A stretch of 23,780 nt of DNA from CAZJHD01 sp964545855 (GTDB taxonomy: Bacteria > Planctomycetota > UBA1135 > JACQFD01). The DNA is taken from contig CAZJHD010000065.1 in assembly GCA_964545855.1 (NCBI GenBank), forward strand, positions 1 to 23,780, read 5' to 3'. Both the position numbers and the translations under genes were made by a program. Numbering within the stretch: position 1 is the first letter of the stretch; each line of letters starts with the position of its first letter. Shown one piece after another: positions 1-10,594 of this stretch. Under the pieces are notes generated by a model that was not told where the DNA came from, did no database searches, and was given only the letters and a program-made list of their open reading frames with translations.

Positions 1-172
<172 letters not shown>

Positions 173-406
173 TACAGGATCAAAGTAGAAGGGTATCGAC
201 TCCTTCAAAGTCGTGACCCGAATCATAGGGACACTCGAGTAGCTCGAAGGGCCAACCTCTTTTCTTCTTCTCTCGTTACGAGAGTCAGGACGTCGCGGGC
301 ACGTTGCCCCCGCCATCCGCTCCGTTCGAGTGTGCCTCCGAGCGCGCACTTCGCGAATCGACCGCCATGCGAGTCGACGAGTGCGTGGCGGACCTTCAAC
401 ACCAGC
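173..406 (+). other. 16S-tRNA spacer, no gene
   Basis: Transcribed spacer between 16S and tRNA-Ile. It has a small perfect hairpin, CTCTCG-TTA-CGAGAG, at 270-284 just after a pyrimidine-rich tract (258-270). This part should contain the 3' strand of the 16S processing stem, but its partner lies upstream of the window and cannot be checked. Short reading frames here are not credible genes. Confidence 0.6.
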
Positions 407-483
407 GCGCCTATAGCTCAGCTGGTTAGAGCGTACGCCTGATAAGCGTAAGGTCAGTGGTTCAAATCCACTTAGGCGCACCA
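407..483 (+). tRNA. tRNA-Ile (GAT anticodon)
   Basis: A complete 77-nt cloverleaf. Acceptor stem GCGCCTA (407-413) pairs with TAGGCGC (473-479), then discriminator A480 and an encoded CCA (481-483). Anticodon stem TACGC (434-438) pairs with GCGTA (446-450) around loop CTGATAA, giving anticodon GAT at 441-443. The T-arm has GGTTCAAATCC. It sits first in the 16S-23S spacer, the classic position for tRNA-Ile(GAT). Confidence 0.98.
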
Positions 484-627
484 ATGGATCGACGAGTGGG
501 TGGTGGTCGTGACGTGATCGATCGAGATCCTGATGAATCGGGACTTTCGATCGACCACCCGGAGGCCACGGTGCTCCATGGGTGGCCCACCCGTCCAACC
601 CCACTCGAACTGCGAGTCGAGCCCGAT

Positions 628-703
628 GGGGGCGTAGCTCAGTTGGTAGAGCGTCTGGTTTGCAACCAGAAGGTCGTGGGTTCGAATCCCTTCGCCTCCA
701 CCA
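628..703 (+). tRNA. tRNA-Ala (TGC anticodon)
   Basis: A complete 76-nt cloverleaf. Acceptor GGGGGCG (628-634) pairs with CGCCTCC (693-699), with one G-T wobble, then A700 and an encoded CCA (701-703). Anticodon stem TCTGG (654-658) pairs with CCAGA (666-670) around loop TTTGCAA, giving anticodon TGC at 661-663. The D-arm reads AGCTCAGTTGGTAGAGC and the T-arm GGGTTCGAATCCC. It is the second tRNA in the spacer, 144 nt after tRNA-Ile. Confidence 0.98.
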
Positions 704-880
704 GCGAAGGCTCGGCTTGGGCGACGTTGCTCATGCTCGAGGCGAGCGAGAGAAGAAGGCCAATCAATACATGACGAACAATGGGATCGGCCCGATGTAA
801 GAGTCGAGCGGTCTCGATGTTTTCTGTCGGGGTGCTGTTGCTTACAAGCGTTCAGTCCGCCTCGCGGGACATTTGATTTG

Positions 881-892
881 GTTCTTTGTCAA
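881..892 (+). promoter_or_regulatory. candidate boxA-like antitermination site
   Basis: GTTCTTTGTCAA about 50 nt before mature 23S resembles the rRNA boxA consensus (E. coli GCTCTTTAACA; Bacillus TGTTCTTTGAAAA), which recruits NusB/S10 for antitermination. The position in the 16S-23S spacer fits. The call rests on a short match only and overlaps the start of the 23S processing stem. Confidence 0.4.
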
Positions 893-909
893 CCAGGTGT
901 GGAAAGTGG
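891..909 (+). promoter_or_regulatory. 23S processing stem, 5' strand
   Basis: AACCAG (891-896) and GTGTGGAAAGTGG (897-909) are complementary to CTGGTT (4014-4019) and CCACTTTCCACAC (4000-4012) downstream of 23S, with one bulged T at 4013. This 19-bp pairing brackets 23S and is the expected RNase III-type pre-23S processing helix. Confidence 0.75.
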
Positions 910-932
910 TGAATCCAAGTGCCTTATTGTAG

Positions 933-3908
<2,976 letters not shown>

Positions 3909-3912
3909 TTTT

Positions 3913-3976
3913 TTCTCGTCCTGTGGAGTCAGATGTGTGGCCCAATGCCGCATGTCTTACAATCGCAGGACAAGAA
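3913..3976 (+). promoter_or_regulatory. hairpin in 23S-5S spacer
   Basis: TTCTCGTCCTG (3913-3923) pairs with CAGGACAAGAA (3966-3976) with a single C-A mismatch. It lies between the mature 23S 3' end and the 3' strand of the long processing stem, so in the precursor it would form a side arm of that stem. Likely a processing element; role inferred from position. Confidence 0.5.
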
Positions 3977-3999
3977 GAAGTAACGGCGCGAGGTACGAT

Positions 4000-4019
4000 C
4001 CACTTTCCACACTCTGGTT
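4000..4019 (+). promoter_or_regulatory. 23S processing stem, 3' strand
   Basis: The complement of 891-909: CCACTTTCCACAC then, after one bulged T, CTGGTT. It lies about 90 nt downstream of mature 23S and about 80 nt before 5S, so cleavage here would separate pre-23S from pre-5S. Confidence 0.7.
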
Positions 4020-4098
4020 CTTAAGCTATGGAGACGCTCCAAGCCGAGAGGCACCTTCGAGGGCCTCGAAGAGCGGCGAGCTGTTTCCAAGACGTACT

Positions 4099-4209
4099 GC
4101 CCGGTGATGATAAGTGGCTGGACACTCCCGTTCCCATCCCGAACACGGTCGATAAGCAGTCGCTGCCGATGATAGTCTCTTTAGGGGCGAAAGTAGGTGA
4201 TTGCCGGGC
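4099..4209 (+). rRNA. rrf: 5S ribosomal RNA
   Basis: About 111 nt. Terminal helix I is formed by GCCCGG (4099-4104) and CCGGGC (4204-4209). The conserved internal block CCCGTTCCCATCCCGAACACGG (loop C region) spans about 4127-4148, followed by GCCGATGATAGT (helix IV/loop E side) and GCGAAAGTAGG near the 3' end. It is the last gene of the operon, about 190 nt after 23S and directly before an intrinsic terminator. End positions may be off by one or two bases. Confidence 0.93.
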
Positions 4210-4220
4210 TTTCTCTTCAA

Positions 4221-4249
4221 GACCCACAGATTCGTGGGTCTTTTTTTTT
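4221..4249 (+). terminator. intrinsic terminator of the rRNA operon
   Basis: GACCCAC (4221-4227), a 6-nt loop, GTGGGTC (4234-4240), then nine T residues (4241-4249). This is a textbook Rho-independent terminator, 12 nt after 5S. It is the only hairpin in the window with a clear T-tract. Confidence 0.93.
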
Positions 4250-4605
4250 GTGTCGAACTCGACGTCAAGTCGCCCGCATGAGGGTTGAGGCGCTTGTTGT
4301 GAGCGAGGCCTCCCGGCTTCGCTCCCGCCGGCCCCGCGTCGTTCTGATTCGCAATTCGAGCGAAGGGACTGCGCTTCCGGCGGAGCGATCGAGATTCGAT
4401 ACGCGGTCGGCATTGAGTGCAGGCGAGCATCGTTCCCAGGCGAGCATCGTTCCCAGGCGAGCATCGATCCCAGACGAACTTCGCAGCCGCCGAGGTCTCG
4501 CGAGAACCCGTTGGACTTCGGGTTTCAGCCCTCTTCCAGCTCGGTAAGCGTGGGGATCGTGGACGGAACCGTGGAAGGCAGTGGACTCCTCGAGGGTCGG
4601 GCTCG
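4250..4605. other. intergenic region upstream of recG
   Basis: A gene-free 356-bp stretch between the rRNA terminator and recG. Apart from the 17-bp tandem repeat at 4421-4471 I see no conserved reading frame or RNA. The recG promoter should lie here, but no -10/-35 pair stands out. Confidence 0.5.
4421..4488. repeat. 17-bp direct tandem repeat, 3 copies plus a degenerate one
   Basis: AGGCGAGCATCGTTCCC occurs at 4421-4437 and 4438-4454, and with one change (AGGCGAGCATCGATCCC) at 4455-4471. A decayed fourth copy, AGACGAACTTCGCAGCC, spans 4472-4488. No spacers separate the units, so this is a minisatellite-like array, not CRISPR. It falls within a possible upstream extension of the recG reading frame but probably outside the real gene. 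Confidence 0.9.
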
Positions 4606-6636
4606 ATGAAGGATCGGGACGCGCGGCCTCGATCTGCGTGGAGCGGAGTGCGAGGACTTGGGCCCGCCAGGATTCGTGCGCTCGACATTGCGGGAATCGC
4701 TGACGCGAGATCCCTCCTCGCATTTCTTCCAATGCGCTTCGAGGCCTATGGCGCGGCGCAGCCGCTCGCGTCCTTGGAGCGAAACGGAAGAGCAACGGTG
4801 GAGGTGCAGGTGCGGAGCGTCTCGCTCTTCCGCGGCAGACGCGGCCCCGTGTTGCGCGTTCGCGTCGAGGACGCATCGGCGCAGGAGGACTTGAACGTTT
4901 TCGGCCAGCCCTTCCTGCGGAGCCGATTTTCGCCGGGGACGCTGGTCACGCTTCGAGTGGCTCGTGGTTCTTCGGGAGCCCTTCGGCTGTTGCGCCTCGA
5001 TTCGGCGTCGAAGCCCCTACCACGCGATGGTCGCCGCGAAGCGGTCTACAGGAAGATCGCAAACGTCCCGGCGGCCGTCGTCAGGTCGGCGATTCGCCAG
5101 CTGTTGGAGCGTGCAGAGACGCTCGCTCCGGAGACACTCGAGGTCGATGTGCTCGAGCGCTGCGGGGGGTTGCTCGCGCTTCCGGAGGCGCTTCGGGTGC
5201 TGCATTCCGGCGACGGAATCGATCCGCGGCGAACGGAGCTGGCGCGCCGACGCCTGGCGCTGGAGGAGTGGCTCACGATCCGTCGGCAGATTGCGCGAGT
5301 GCGTCGGCAGCGCGGATTTCGCGCCGAGCCTCTCGCGCTCTCGCACGAGAACTCGCTCCGCCTGCGACGCGCGATCGGAGTCGTTCCGACGCGCGGGCAG
5401 GAGGAGGCGATGGCTGCCGTCGAGCGAGGAGTCGCTCGGGGCGAGGCATGGCGGGCCCTGGTGCAGGGCGACGTGGGCTGCGGAAAGACGCTCGTGGGAC
5501 TGTGGGCCGTCGCCCTGGCTGCGCTGAGTGGTCGCCAAGCCGTCTTCCTGGCGCCAACGGAGGTTCTCGCGAGCCAGCACGGTCGCTGGCTGGCGCCCAT
5601 TCTCGAGGTGCTGGGGATCGAAGTCGCTGGGTTGTCGGGATCCCTGTCCGCGCAGGCCAGGCGAACGCAAGAGTCGAGGATTGCCTCGGGGCACGCGCGC
5701 GTGATCATCGGAACGCACGCGGTCATTCGGTCGTCCGTTCGGCTCGAGTCGCTTGCGGTCGCGGTGATCGACGAGCCGCAGAAGTTCGGCGTGGAGCAGA
5801 GGGACTCGATCGCTCGGAAGCGACTCGACGGAATTCACTTGATCGGACTCTCGGCGACTCCGATTCCGCGAAGCCTGGCGCTCGCGCTCTCCGGGGAGAT
5901 CGAGCTCGTGACGATCGCCGATCGACCCGCCGGCAGGGGGCGCGTCGTGACGCGCGTGCTCCGATCGCAGTCCGACCGGCGCGCCTTCGTTGGACAGACG
6001 GTCACGAGGCTTCGGCGGGGAGAGCGAGCGTTCGTCGTCTGTCCGCGCATCGGCGCGGAGGACGACGAAGCGAGTGTCGCGAGCGTCCACTCCGCGGCAA
6101 AGCGTTGGAGACGCTTGCTTCCTCCGGACATCGCGATGTCGGTGCTCCACGGCCGCATGGATCCGGAGAGTCGCGATGAAGCGCTCGAAGCGTTTCGCCG
6201 CGGACGATCGCCGCTCCTCATCGCGAGCTCGCTCATCGAGCTGGGGATCGACGTTCCGGAGGCGACGGTGCTCCTCGTCGAGGGTGCCGAGCGATTCGGC
6301 CTCGCGGCCCTGCATCAGCTCCGCGGTCGCATCGGTCGCGGACCGCTCGAATCCGAATTCGCGATCGACGGGGACGCCTCGGCGACGGAGCGCTTCGACG
6401 TGCTCGAGAGGACATCGGACGGTTTCGAGATCGCGGAGCTCGACCTTCGGCTCCGAGGAATGGGCGACCTCCTGGGATCGCTGCAGAGCGGAGCTCCCCG
6501 GCTGCACGTCGCCGATCCGGAGCGAGATCTCGACTTGCTTCGGCGGGCGGGGGAGCTCGCCGCCCGAGAGCGCGCCGACGCAAGGAGCCCCGAGCCGACG
6601 GGCGAGTCGGGGGCCCTCTCGATCCTCCTGGGCTGA
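4606..6636 (+). CDS. recG: ATP-dependent DNA helicase RecG
   Basis: 676-residue superfamily-2 DNA translocase that remodels stalled forks and branched DNA; RecG is usually ~690 aa. The N-terminal part has the wedge/OB-fold signature ending in NVFGQPFLRSRFSPG. The motor shows Walker A GDVGCGKT (288-295), APTEVLASQH, motif II D389-E390-P-Q followed by KFGVEQR, motif III SATPIPR (from 416), LHGRMDPESRDEA, and motif VI HQLRGRIGRG (570-579). The C-terminal RecG block FEIAELDLRLRGMGDLLGSLQSG is present. Motif II is odd: RecG normally has DEQH-R/K-FGV. The segment after RGRIGRG also lacks the usual S-x-C strand. The frame is open back to an ATG at 4417, but those 63 extra residues cover the 17-bp repeats and resemble no RecG; ATG 4606, preceded by GAGGG, leads straight into the helical N-terminus. 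Confidence 0.93.
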   Translation: MKDRDARPRSAWSGVRGLGPARIRALDIAGIADARSLLAFLPMRFEAYGAAQPLASLERNGRATVEVQVRSVSLFRGRRGPVLRVRVEDASAQEDLNVFGQPFLRSRFSPGTLVTLRVARGSSGALRLLRLDSASKPLPRDGRREAVYRKIANVPAAVVRSAIRQLLERAETLAPETLEVDVLERCGGLLALPEALRVLHSGDGIDPRRTELARRRLALEEWLTIRRQIARVRRQRGFRAEPLALSHENSLRLRRAIGVVPTRGQEEAMAAVERGVARGEAWRALVQGDVGCGKTLVGLWAVALAALSGRQAVFLAPTEVLASQHGRWLAPILEVLGIEVAGLSGSLSAQARRTQESRIASGHARVIIGTHAVIRSSVRLESLAVAVIDEPQKFGVEQRDSIARKRLDGIHLIGLSATPIPRSLALALSGEIELVTIADRPAGRGRVVTRVLRSQSDRRAFVGQTVTRLRRGERAFVVCPRIGAEDDEASVASVHSAAKRWRRLLPPDIAMSVLHGRMDPESRDEALEAFRRGRSPLLIASSLIELGIDVPEATVLLVEGAERFGLAALHQLRGRIGRGPLESEFAIDGDASATERFDVLERTSDGFEIAELDLRLRGMGDLLGSLQSGAPRLHVADPERDLDLLRRAGELAARERADARSPEPTGESGALSILLG

Positions 6637-6957
6637 TCGGGCGGCGCCGAGGCCGTTCGTCCCATGAGGGAGCGGTCGTTGCGGTGGCTCGGCTCGCTGC
6701 CCTATCCTCTTCGACCCCTCCTGACGCCGAGACCGCGGGTTTGCCGCGTTGCCGATTCCCGCGCGTCGCTCTCATTCGCGGTCGGGGGACGAGGCTGCGG
6801 ATTCGGTCCCGCGCCTCTTCGTCTGGCTCTGCCGCAACCCTACGCCGCGGCCCTGCCGGGGCCTCCCTCTTCCGATGACGCCCCCTCGGAGCGCGGAAGC
6901 GTCCGCCTCGAAGGCCGATTTCGCAGTGATTCCCTCGCCGTGAGCCTGGATCGAAGC
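6637..6957. other. intergenic region between recG and HEAT-repeat gene
   Basis: 321 bp without a convincing gene. The downstream frame is open through it to an ATG at 6664, but that translation is Pro/Arg-rich and would bury the signal peptide about 100 residues into the protein. A possible promoter sits at 6679-6708. Confidence 0.45.
6679..6708 (+). promoter_or_regulatory. candidate sigma-70-type promoter
   Basis: TTGCGG (6679-6684), an 18-bp spacer, then TATCCT (6703-6708), upstream of the HEAT-repeat gene. Each box matches the E. coli consensus at four of six bases. It is a pattern match only, in a genome whose promoter consensus I do not know. Confidence 0.3.
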
Positions 6958-9900
6958 ATGTCCGTCACCGCTGGCAGCCTCGGCGCTGCCTTCGTTCTCG
7001 CTGTGTCGTTGACCGCTCTGGGAGGCCGCGCCGTCGGAGCGCAACTTCCGCTCCCCCCGAAGCCCGCCTCGAGCGGCGATCGGCGGGGGCTCGAGATCCC
7101 GAAGCCCGTCGTCGCGCCGTCGCCGAAGCCAGGCGCGGATCGTCCCGAGACGAGCGGAGGAGCCGAGCAGGCTCCGATGCCCGCCGACCCGTTCGCGGCC
7201 AACCCGGCCTTGCCCGGTCTCGACCGCGCAGGCCAGATCCTGCGCGCCCTCTCGACGGTGAAAGACGAGCGCGATCCTCTGGCCAGTCGCGCCCAAGAGG
7301 AACTCCTCCGGGAAGGCGAACTCGGGCTCGCGTCCCTGCACGCGGCTCTCCAATCCGGGAACGGCCCCACGGTCGCCGTAGCCGCGCGCGTCCTGAAGAC
7401 ACTCGAGCGCCCCGAATCGCTCGGCCCCGTCGTCGCAGCGCTGCGAGCAACTCCTCCGAGCGAGGCCATTCGGCCGCTGTTGGACGCGGCCATCGAGCTC
7501 GATCCGCAGCGATCCATCGATCTGCTGTTCGAGCTGTCCGATCATCCGGCGGCGACCGTTCGCGGCCATTCCTCCGGCGTCCTCGTGGGGCTCCTGCGAG
7601 CGATGCCGTCCACTGCAGCTCTGGAGCCGCGCGTCTCGAGCCTCGCTCGCTCGAAGCGGAGCGAGACGCGGCAGATGGCGGCGCAGCTCTACTCCTCGCT
7701 GTCCGACGAGTCCGCGGTCCGAGGTCTCACCGCTCTCCTGGACGATTCCTCGCCCGCCGTCGCTTCGGCAGCCGCGCTGGCGCTCGCGAACCAGCTCCAC
7801 GCCGACACGGCCGCCATCCTCCGCGACAGCGCACTGCGCGTCCCGATCGGCCGCGGCTTCGGCTACCACTGCATCGCACTCACCCTCCGCGACGAGCGAC
7901 GCGGCGAACCGGTCGACGGGGAGGTCGCGCAGCGCGCTCTGTCCGCGCTTCGAAGCCCGGAGCCTTTCGTGGCGGCCGCCTGCGCGGCGCTCCTCGCCGA
8001 CGTGGGATATCGATCTCCCGATCCGTCCTCCACGACGTACCTGGAGCAGGAGGTCGTCCCGATCCTCGTGAACGCGGCGGCGGGCGCGACGTTCTTCCGC
8101 GACTTCAACTCGATCCACACGCTCGCTCTTCGCAAGCTCGCACTTCTCTCGGACCGCGATTTCGGCAACGACGGACCCGCCTGGGCGCGCTGGTGGAGAG
8201 ATCGTGCACCGACTTTCCGCGCCAATCGAGCCGGGTTCACCCTCGAGCCGGCCGATCTCGACTCCCTCGCGATCGACATCGATCGGCCTCGGGGCCGGTA
8301 CACGCTGCGGGGACCCTCGGCGCCGCCGGGCAACGCAGCGGCCGACGAGGAGGACTTCGTCCTGGAAGAAGCCGAGCTGAAGGCGCTTCACTCCTCGCTC
8401 GTCGCTTCCCGTCTCCTGGAGCCTTCCACGCTGCCGGGGGTGCGCGGCACCACGGGCCGAGACTCCGCCGAGCCCGCCGTGAACGTGCGGCTGCGCGCGA
8501 ACGCGCAACGGAAGGACGTGGGGCTGGCCGAGCGCGCTTCGTGGCCGGAGTTGGAGGCTCTCGTCTCGGCCTGCGACGCGGTCCGAGCCTCGAATCTCTG
8601 GCAGCGGTATCGCGACCCGTTGGCGAACGTCGACCGCGAGGAGTTCTTCCGAGTCGAGCGCGCCTTCAGAGCGCGAGAGTCGAGCCAGGAGGCTCGCGAT
8701 GGGAGGCTGATGGCGCAGATCGTGAGCGCTCTCCCGAGCCTGCCTCGGCAGCGGCAGCCGGCGGCGCTGAAGGACCTCCTGGCGATCCCCGCCCTCGACC
8801 AGCGGATCAACGAGAGTCAGGCCGTTCGCATCGCGTCGCTCCTCGCGACCGTCGGACCGGATGCCGAGGCGGAGCTCGACGTCGTCCGCGTCGCATCGTC
8901 CGTGAAGACGCCGGCGGTCCACGAGGCGTTGATGGTCCGGGCTGCCGCGATGTCGCGTGGCAGGGCACGCGAGGTCCTGCGGCAGATCCTCGACGCGTTC
9001 GGACACTCCTTCGCACTCCAGAGCCTCGATGATCCGCGAGCCGTCGTCCGGGCGGCCTGCACGGAGTACCTCGGCCGAACCGGAGGGCCGTCGATCGTCG
9101 CCGCGTTGCTCGAGCGGCTCGGCGATGCGTCGGAGGAGGTCCAATCGGCGGCCGCCGCGGCTCTCGGCGCGCGTCGAGACCCGGCGGCGCTCGGACCCCT
9201 GCTCCGCCTCGAGCCACTCGCTTCCGACACGCTCCGCGCGTCGATCCTCGTCGCGCTGGGCCGCATCGGGGGCGAGGAGGTCCTGCCGGTCCTGCTCGCG
9301 GCGCTCGACGCTCACCGATCGTCCGTTCGGAAGAGCGGCCTCGAGGGTCTCGCGGAGCTGCGCGATCCCCGGAGCACCGAACGGATCGCGCGACATTGGC
9401 AGAACGCGCTGCGCGACGGGCCGATCTCCGTCGACGAGGCGGCGGCTGCGCGAGCCGCGTTGACGACGATCGGCGGAACGGCCGCGCGCGACGCGCTTCG
9501 GAGGATCCTCGATCCCGAGTCTCGAGCCTCGCAGCGCGAAGTCGCGATCCTGCTCGCCGAGCTCGGCGATGCGGCGGCGGTGCCGGCTCTTCTCGGAGAG
9601 CTCGAGCGGGGAGTCGATTCCAGCGTTCGGACGGCCTTGACGACTCTCACGTGCGTCGATCTCTTCGAATCGACGGATCCCGTTCGCGCCTACACGGACT
9701 GGTGGGCGACGCGCCGCTCGCTCTCCTCGACCACCTGGTTCGTCGACGCATGCGCGACGAGCGGCGTCGGTGTGGGCCTGTCGCCGACGCTGCTCGACTC
9801 GCCCCAGGCGGCGAACGCCGTGCCCTCTCTCTGCGACGTCGTCGCGCTCGCCGATCCGTGGTACCTGCGGGTGCGTGCCGCGCAGGTCCTCCGCTCGGTC

Positions 9901-9999
9901 ACCGGGCAATCCTTCGGCGAGGTGGCGCGCTTCACGCCGGCCGCAGACCGATCCCGGATCGTCGCGCAGTATCGAACGCTCTACGACGCCAACCGTTGA
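6958..9999 (+). CDS. exported HEAT-repeat protein
   Basis: 1,013-residue protein. An N-terminal signal peptide (hydrophobic core AAFVLAVSLTAL, likely cut after RAVGA, before QLPLPP) is followed by a Pro-rich linker to about residue 85, then many ~30-residue alpha-helical HEAT/armadillo-like repeats. Clear examples are SAVRGLTALLDDSSPAVASA, EEVQSAAAAALGARRDPAAL and GGEEVLPVLLAALDAHRSS. Two Trp-rich segments, FGNDGPAWARWWRD (from ~402) and AYTDWWATRR (~911), interrupt the repeats. HEAT solenoids act as protein-binding scaffolds; no catalytic motif is visible, so the partner is unknown. Start choice: ATG 6958 or in-frame GTG 6940 give a normal signal peptide, whereas ATG 6664 does not. Its stop overlaps the start of the transglycosylase, suggesting a shared envelope role (inference). 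Confidence 0.85.
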   Translation: MSVTAGSLGAAFVLAVSLTALGGRAVGAQLPLPPKPASSGDRRGLEIPKPVVAPSPKPGADRPETSGGAEQAPMPADPFAANPALPGLDRAGQILRALSTVKDERDPLASRAQEELLREGELGLASLHAALQSGNGPTVAVAARVLKTLERPESLGPVVAALRATPPSEAIRPLLDAAIELDPQRSIDLLFELSDHPAATVRGHSSGVLVGLLRAMPSTAALEPRVSSLARSKRSETRQMAAQLYSSLSDESAVRGLTALLDDSSPAVASAAALALANQLHADTAAILRDSALRVPIGRGFGYHCIALTLRDERRGEPVDGEVAQRALSALRSPEPFVAAACAALLADVGYRSPDPSSTTYLEQEVVPILVNAAAGATFFRDFNSIHTLALRKLALLSDRDFGNDGPAWARWWRDRAPTFRANRAGFTLEPADLDSLAIDIDRPRGRYTLRGPSAPPGNAAADEEDFVLEEAELKALHSSLVASRLLEPSTLPGVRGTTGRDSAEPAVNVRLRANAQRKDVGLAERASWPELEALVSACDAVRASNLWQRYRDPLANVDREEFFRVERAFRARESSQEARDGRLMAQIVSALPSLPRQRQPAALKDLLAIPALDQRINESQAVRIASLLATVGPDAEAELDVVRVASSVKTPAVHEALMVRAAAMSRGRAREVLRQILDAFGHSFALQSLDDPRAVVRAACTEYLGRTGGPSIVAALLERLGDASEEVQSAAAAALGARRDPAALGPLLRLEPLASDTLRASILVALGRIGGEEVLPVLLAALDAHRSSVRKSGLEGLAELRDPRSTERIARHWQNALRDGPISVDEAAAARAALTTIGGTAARDALRRILDPESRASQREVAILLAELGDAAAVPALLGELERGVDSSVRTALTTLTCVDLFESTDPVRAYTDWWATRRSLSSTTWFVDACATSGVGVGLSPTLLDSPQAANAVPSLCDVVALADPWYLRVRAAQVLRSVTGQSFGEVARFTPAADRSRIVAQYRTLYDANR

Positions 10000-10538
10000 G
10001 GCAGAGCGGCACGCTAGGACGGTTCCTTCCTCTGCTCCCCGTGGGAGCCCTCTTCCTCCTGGCCCACGGCGGGCTGCGAGGAGGCTCCCGTGAGGCGCGC
10101 GTGGAGGCGTTCCGCCCTCTCGCGATGGAGGCGTCGGAGCGCGCGAAGGTCGACGCCAACCTGCTCCTCGCGATCGTCTGGACCGAGAGTGGCGGAGACC
10201 CCTCGGCGCGGTCGTCCGCGGGCGCTCTCGGGCTCATGCAGCTGAAGCTCGCCGCGGCGGCCGATGCGGCGCAGTGGCTCGGCGAGCCGAAGCCGACGGC
10301 GCAGGACCTGTTCGATCCGCGGCGCAATCTCCGTCTCGGCGCGGCCTACTTCCGGATCCTCCTTGACCGCTTCGGCGATCCGTCGGTCGCGCTCGTCGCC
10401 TACCTGAAGGGACCCACATGGGTCGCGGAGTCGGGCGGCCCTGCCGCCGTGCTCGAGAGGCTGGAGAAGCCGTCGCAGGCTGCGACGTACGTCCAGAAGG
10501 CCCTGGAGCGATCGCGTCGCCTCGCGCGGCTCCGCTGA
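9996..10538 (+). CDS. small membrane-anchored lytic transglycosylase (SLT domain)
   Basis: 180-residue SLT-family protein, a class that cleaves peptidoglycan glycan strands to 1,6-anhydro-muropeptides. Residues ~9-25 form a hydrophobic signal or anchor segment. The catalytic Glu is E64 in IVWTESGGDPSA; GALGLMQL (77-84) is the usual second motif, and DPRRNLRLGAAYFRILLDRFG matches the helix before the third. That third motif reads AYLKGP (135-140) instead of the usual AYNAGP. No ATG is available: TTG at 9996 overlaps the upstream TGA (TTGA) and gives a complete signal segment; GTG 10041 is the alternative and would cut into the hydrophobic stretch. Overlap implies translational coupling with the HEAT protein. 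Its small size suggests a minimal catalytic domain without binding modules. Confidence 0.85.
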   Translation: MRQSGTLGRFLPLLPVGALFLLAHGGLRGGSREARVEAFRPLAMEASERAKVDANLLLAIVWTESGGDPSARSSAGALGLMQLKLAAAADAAQWLGEPKPTAQDLFDPRRNLRLGAAYFRILLDRFGDPSVALVAYLKGPTWVAESGGPAAVLERLEKPSQAATYVQKALERSRRLARLR

Positions 10539-10540
10539 GC

Positions 10541-10576
10541 TGCTCCTCGCGCTCGCGCCCTCAGCGCGGAGGAGGC
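10541..10576. terminator. hairpin between convergent genes
   Basis: TCCTCGCGCT (10544-10553) pairs with AGCGCGGAGGA (10563-10573) with one bulge, extending as a GC-rich stem. It lies in the 56-bp gap between the convergent transglycosylase and phosphatase-like genes. No T-tract follows, so termination is an inference from position. Confidence 0.4.
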
Positions 10577-10594
10577 GGCTCCGTCGGTGCTGGT

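Noticed and set aside
4421..4488. Possible CRISPR array
   Set aside because: Units are only 17 bp, contiguous and without spacers, and no cas genes are nearby.
4417..4605. RecG extended to ATG 4417
   Set aside because: The 63 added residues translate a 17-bp repeat array and an Arg-rich stretch unlike RecG N-termini; ATG 4606 gives a family-like length.
6664..6957. N-terminal extension of the HEAT-repeat protein to ATG 6664
   Set aside because: It would place the signal peptide about 100 residues into the chain and is Pro/Arg-rich with no motif.
6772..9909. A 1,045-codon open frame on the minus strand opposite the HEAT-repeat gene
   Set aside because: Translation is Arg/Glu/Gly-rich with no domain or signal, typical of antisense frames in high-GC genes; the plus strand has a signal peptide and clear HEAT repeats.
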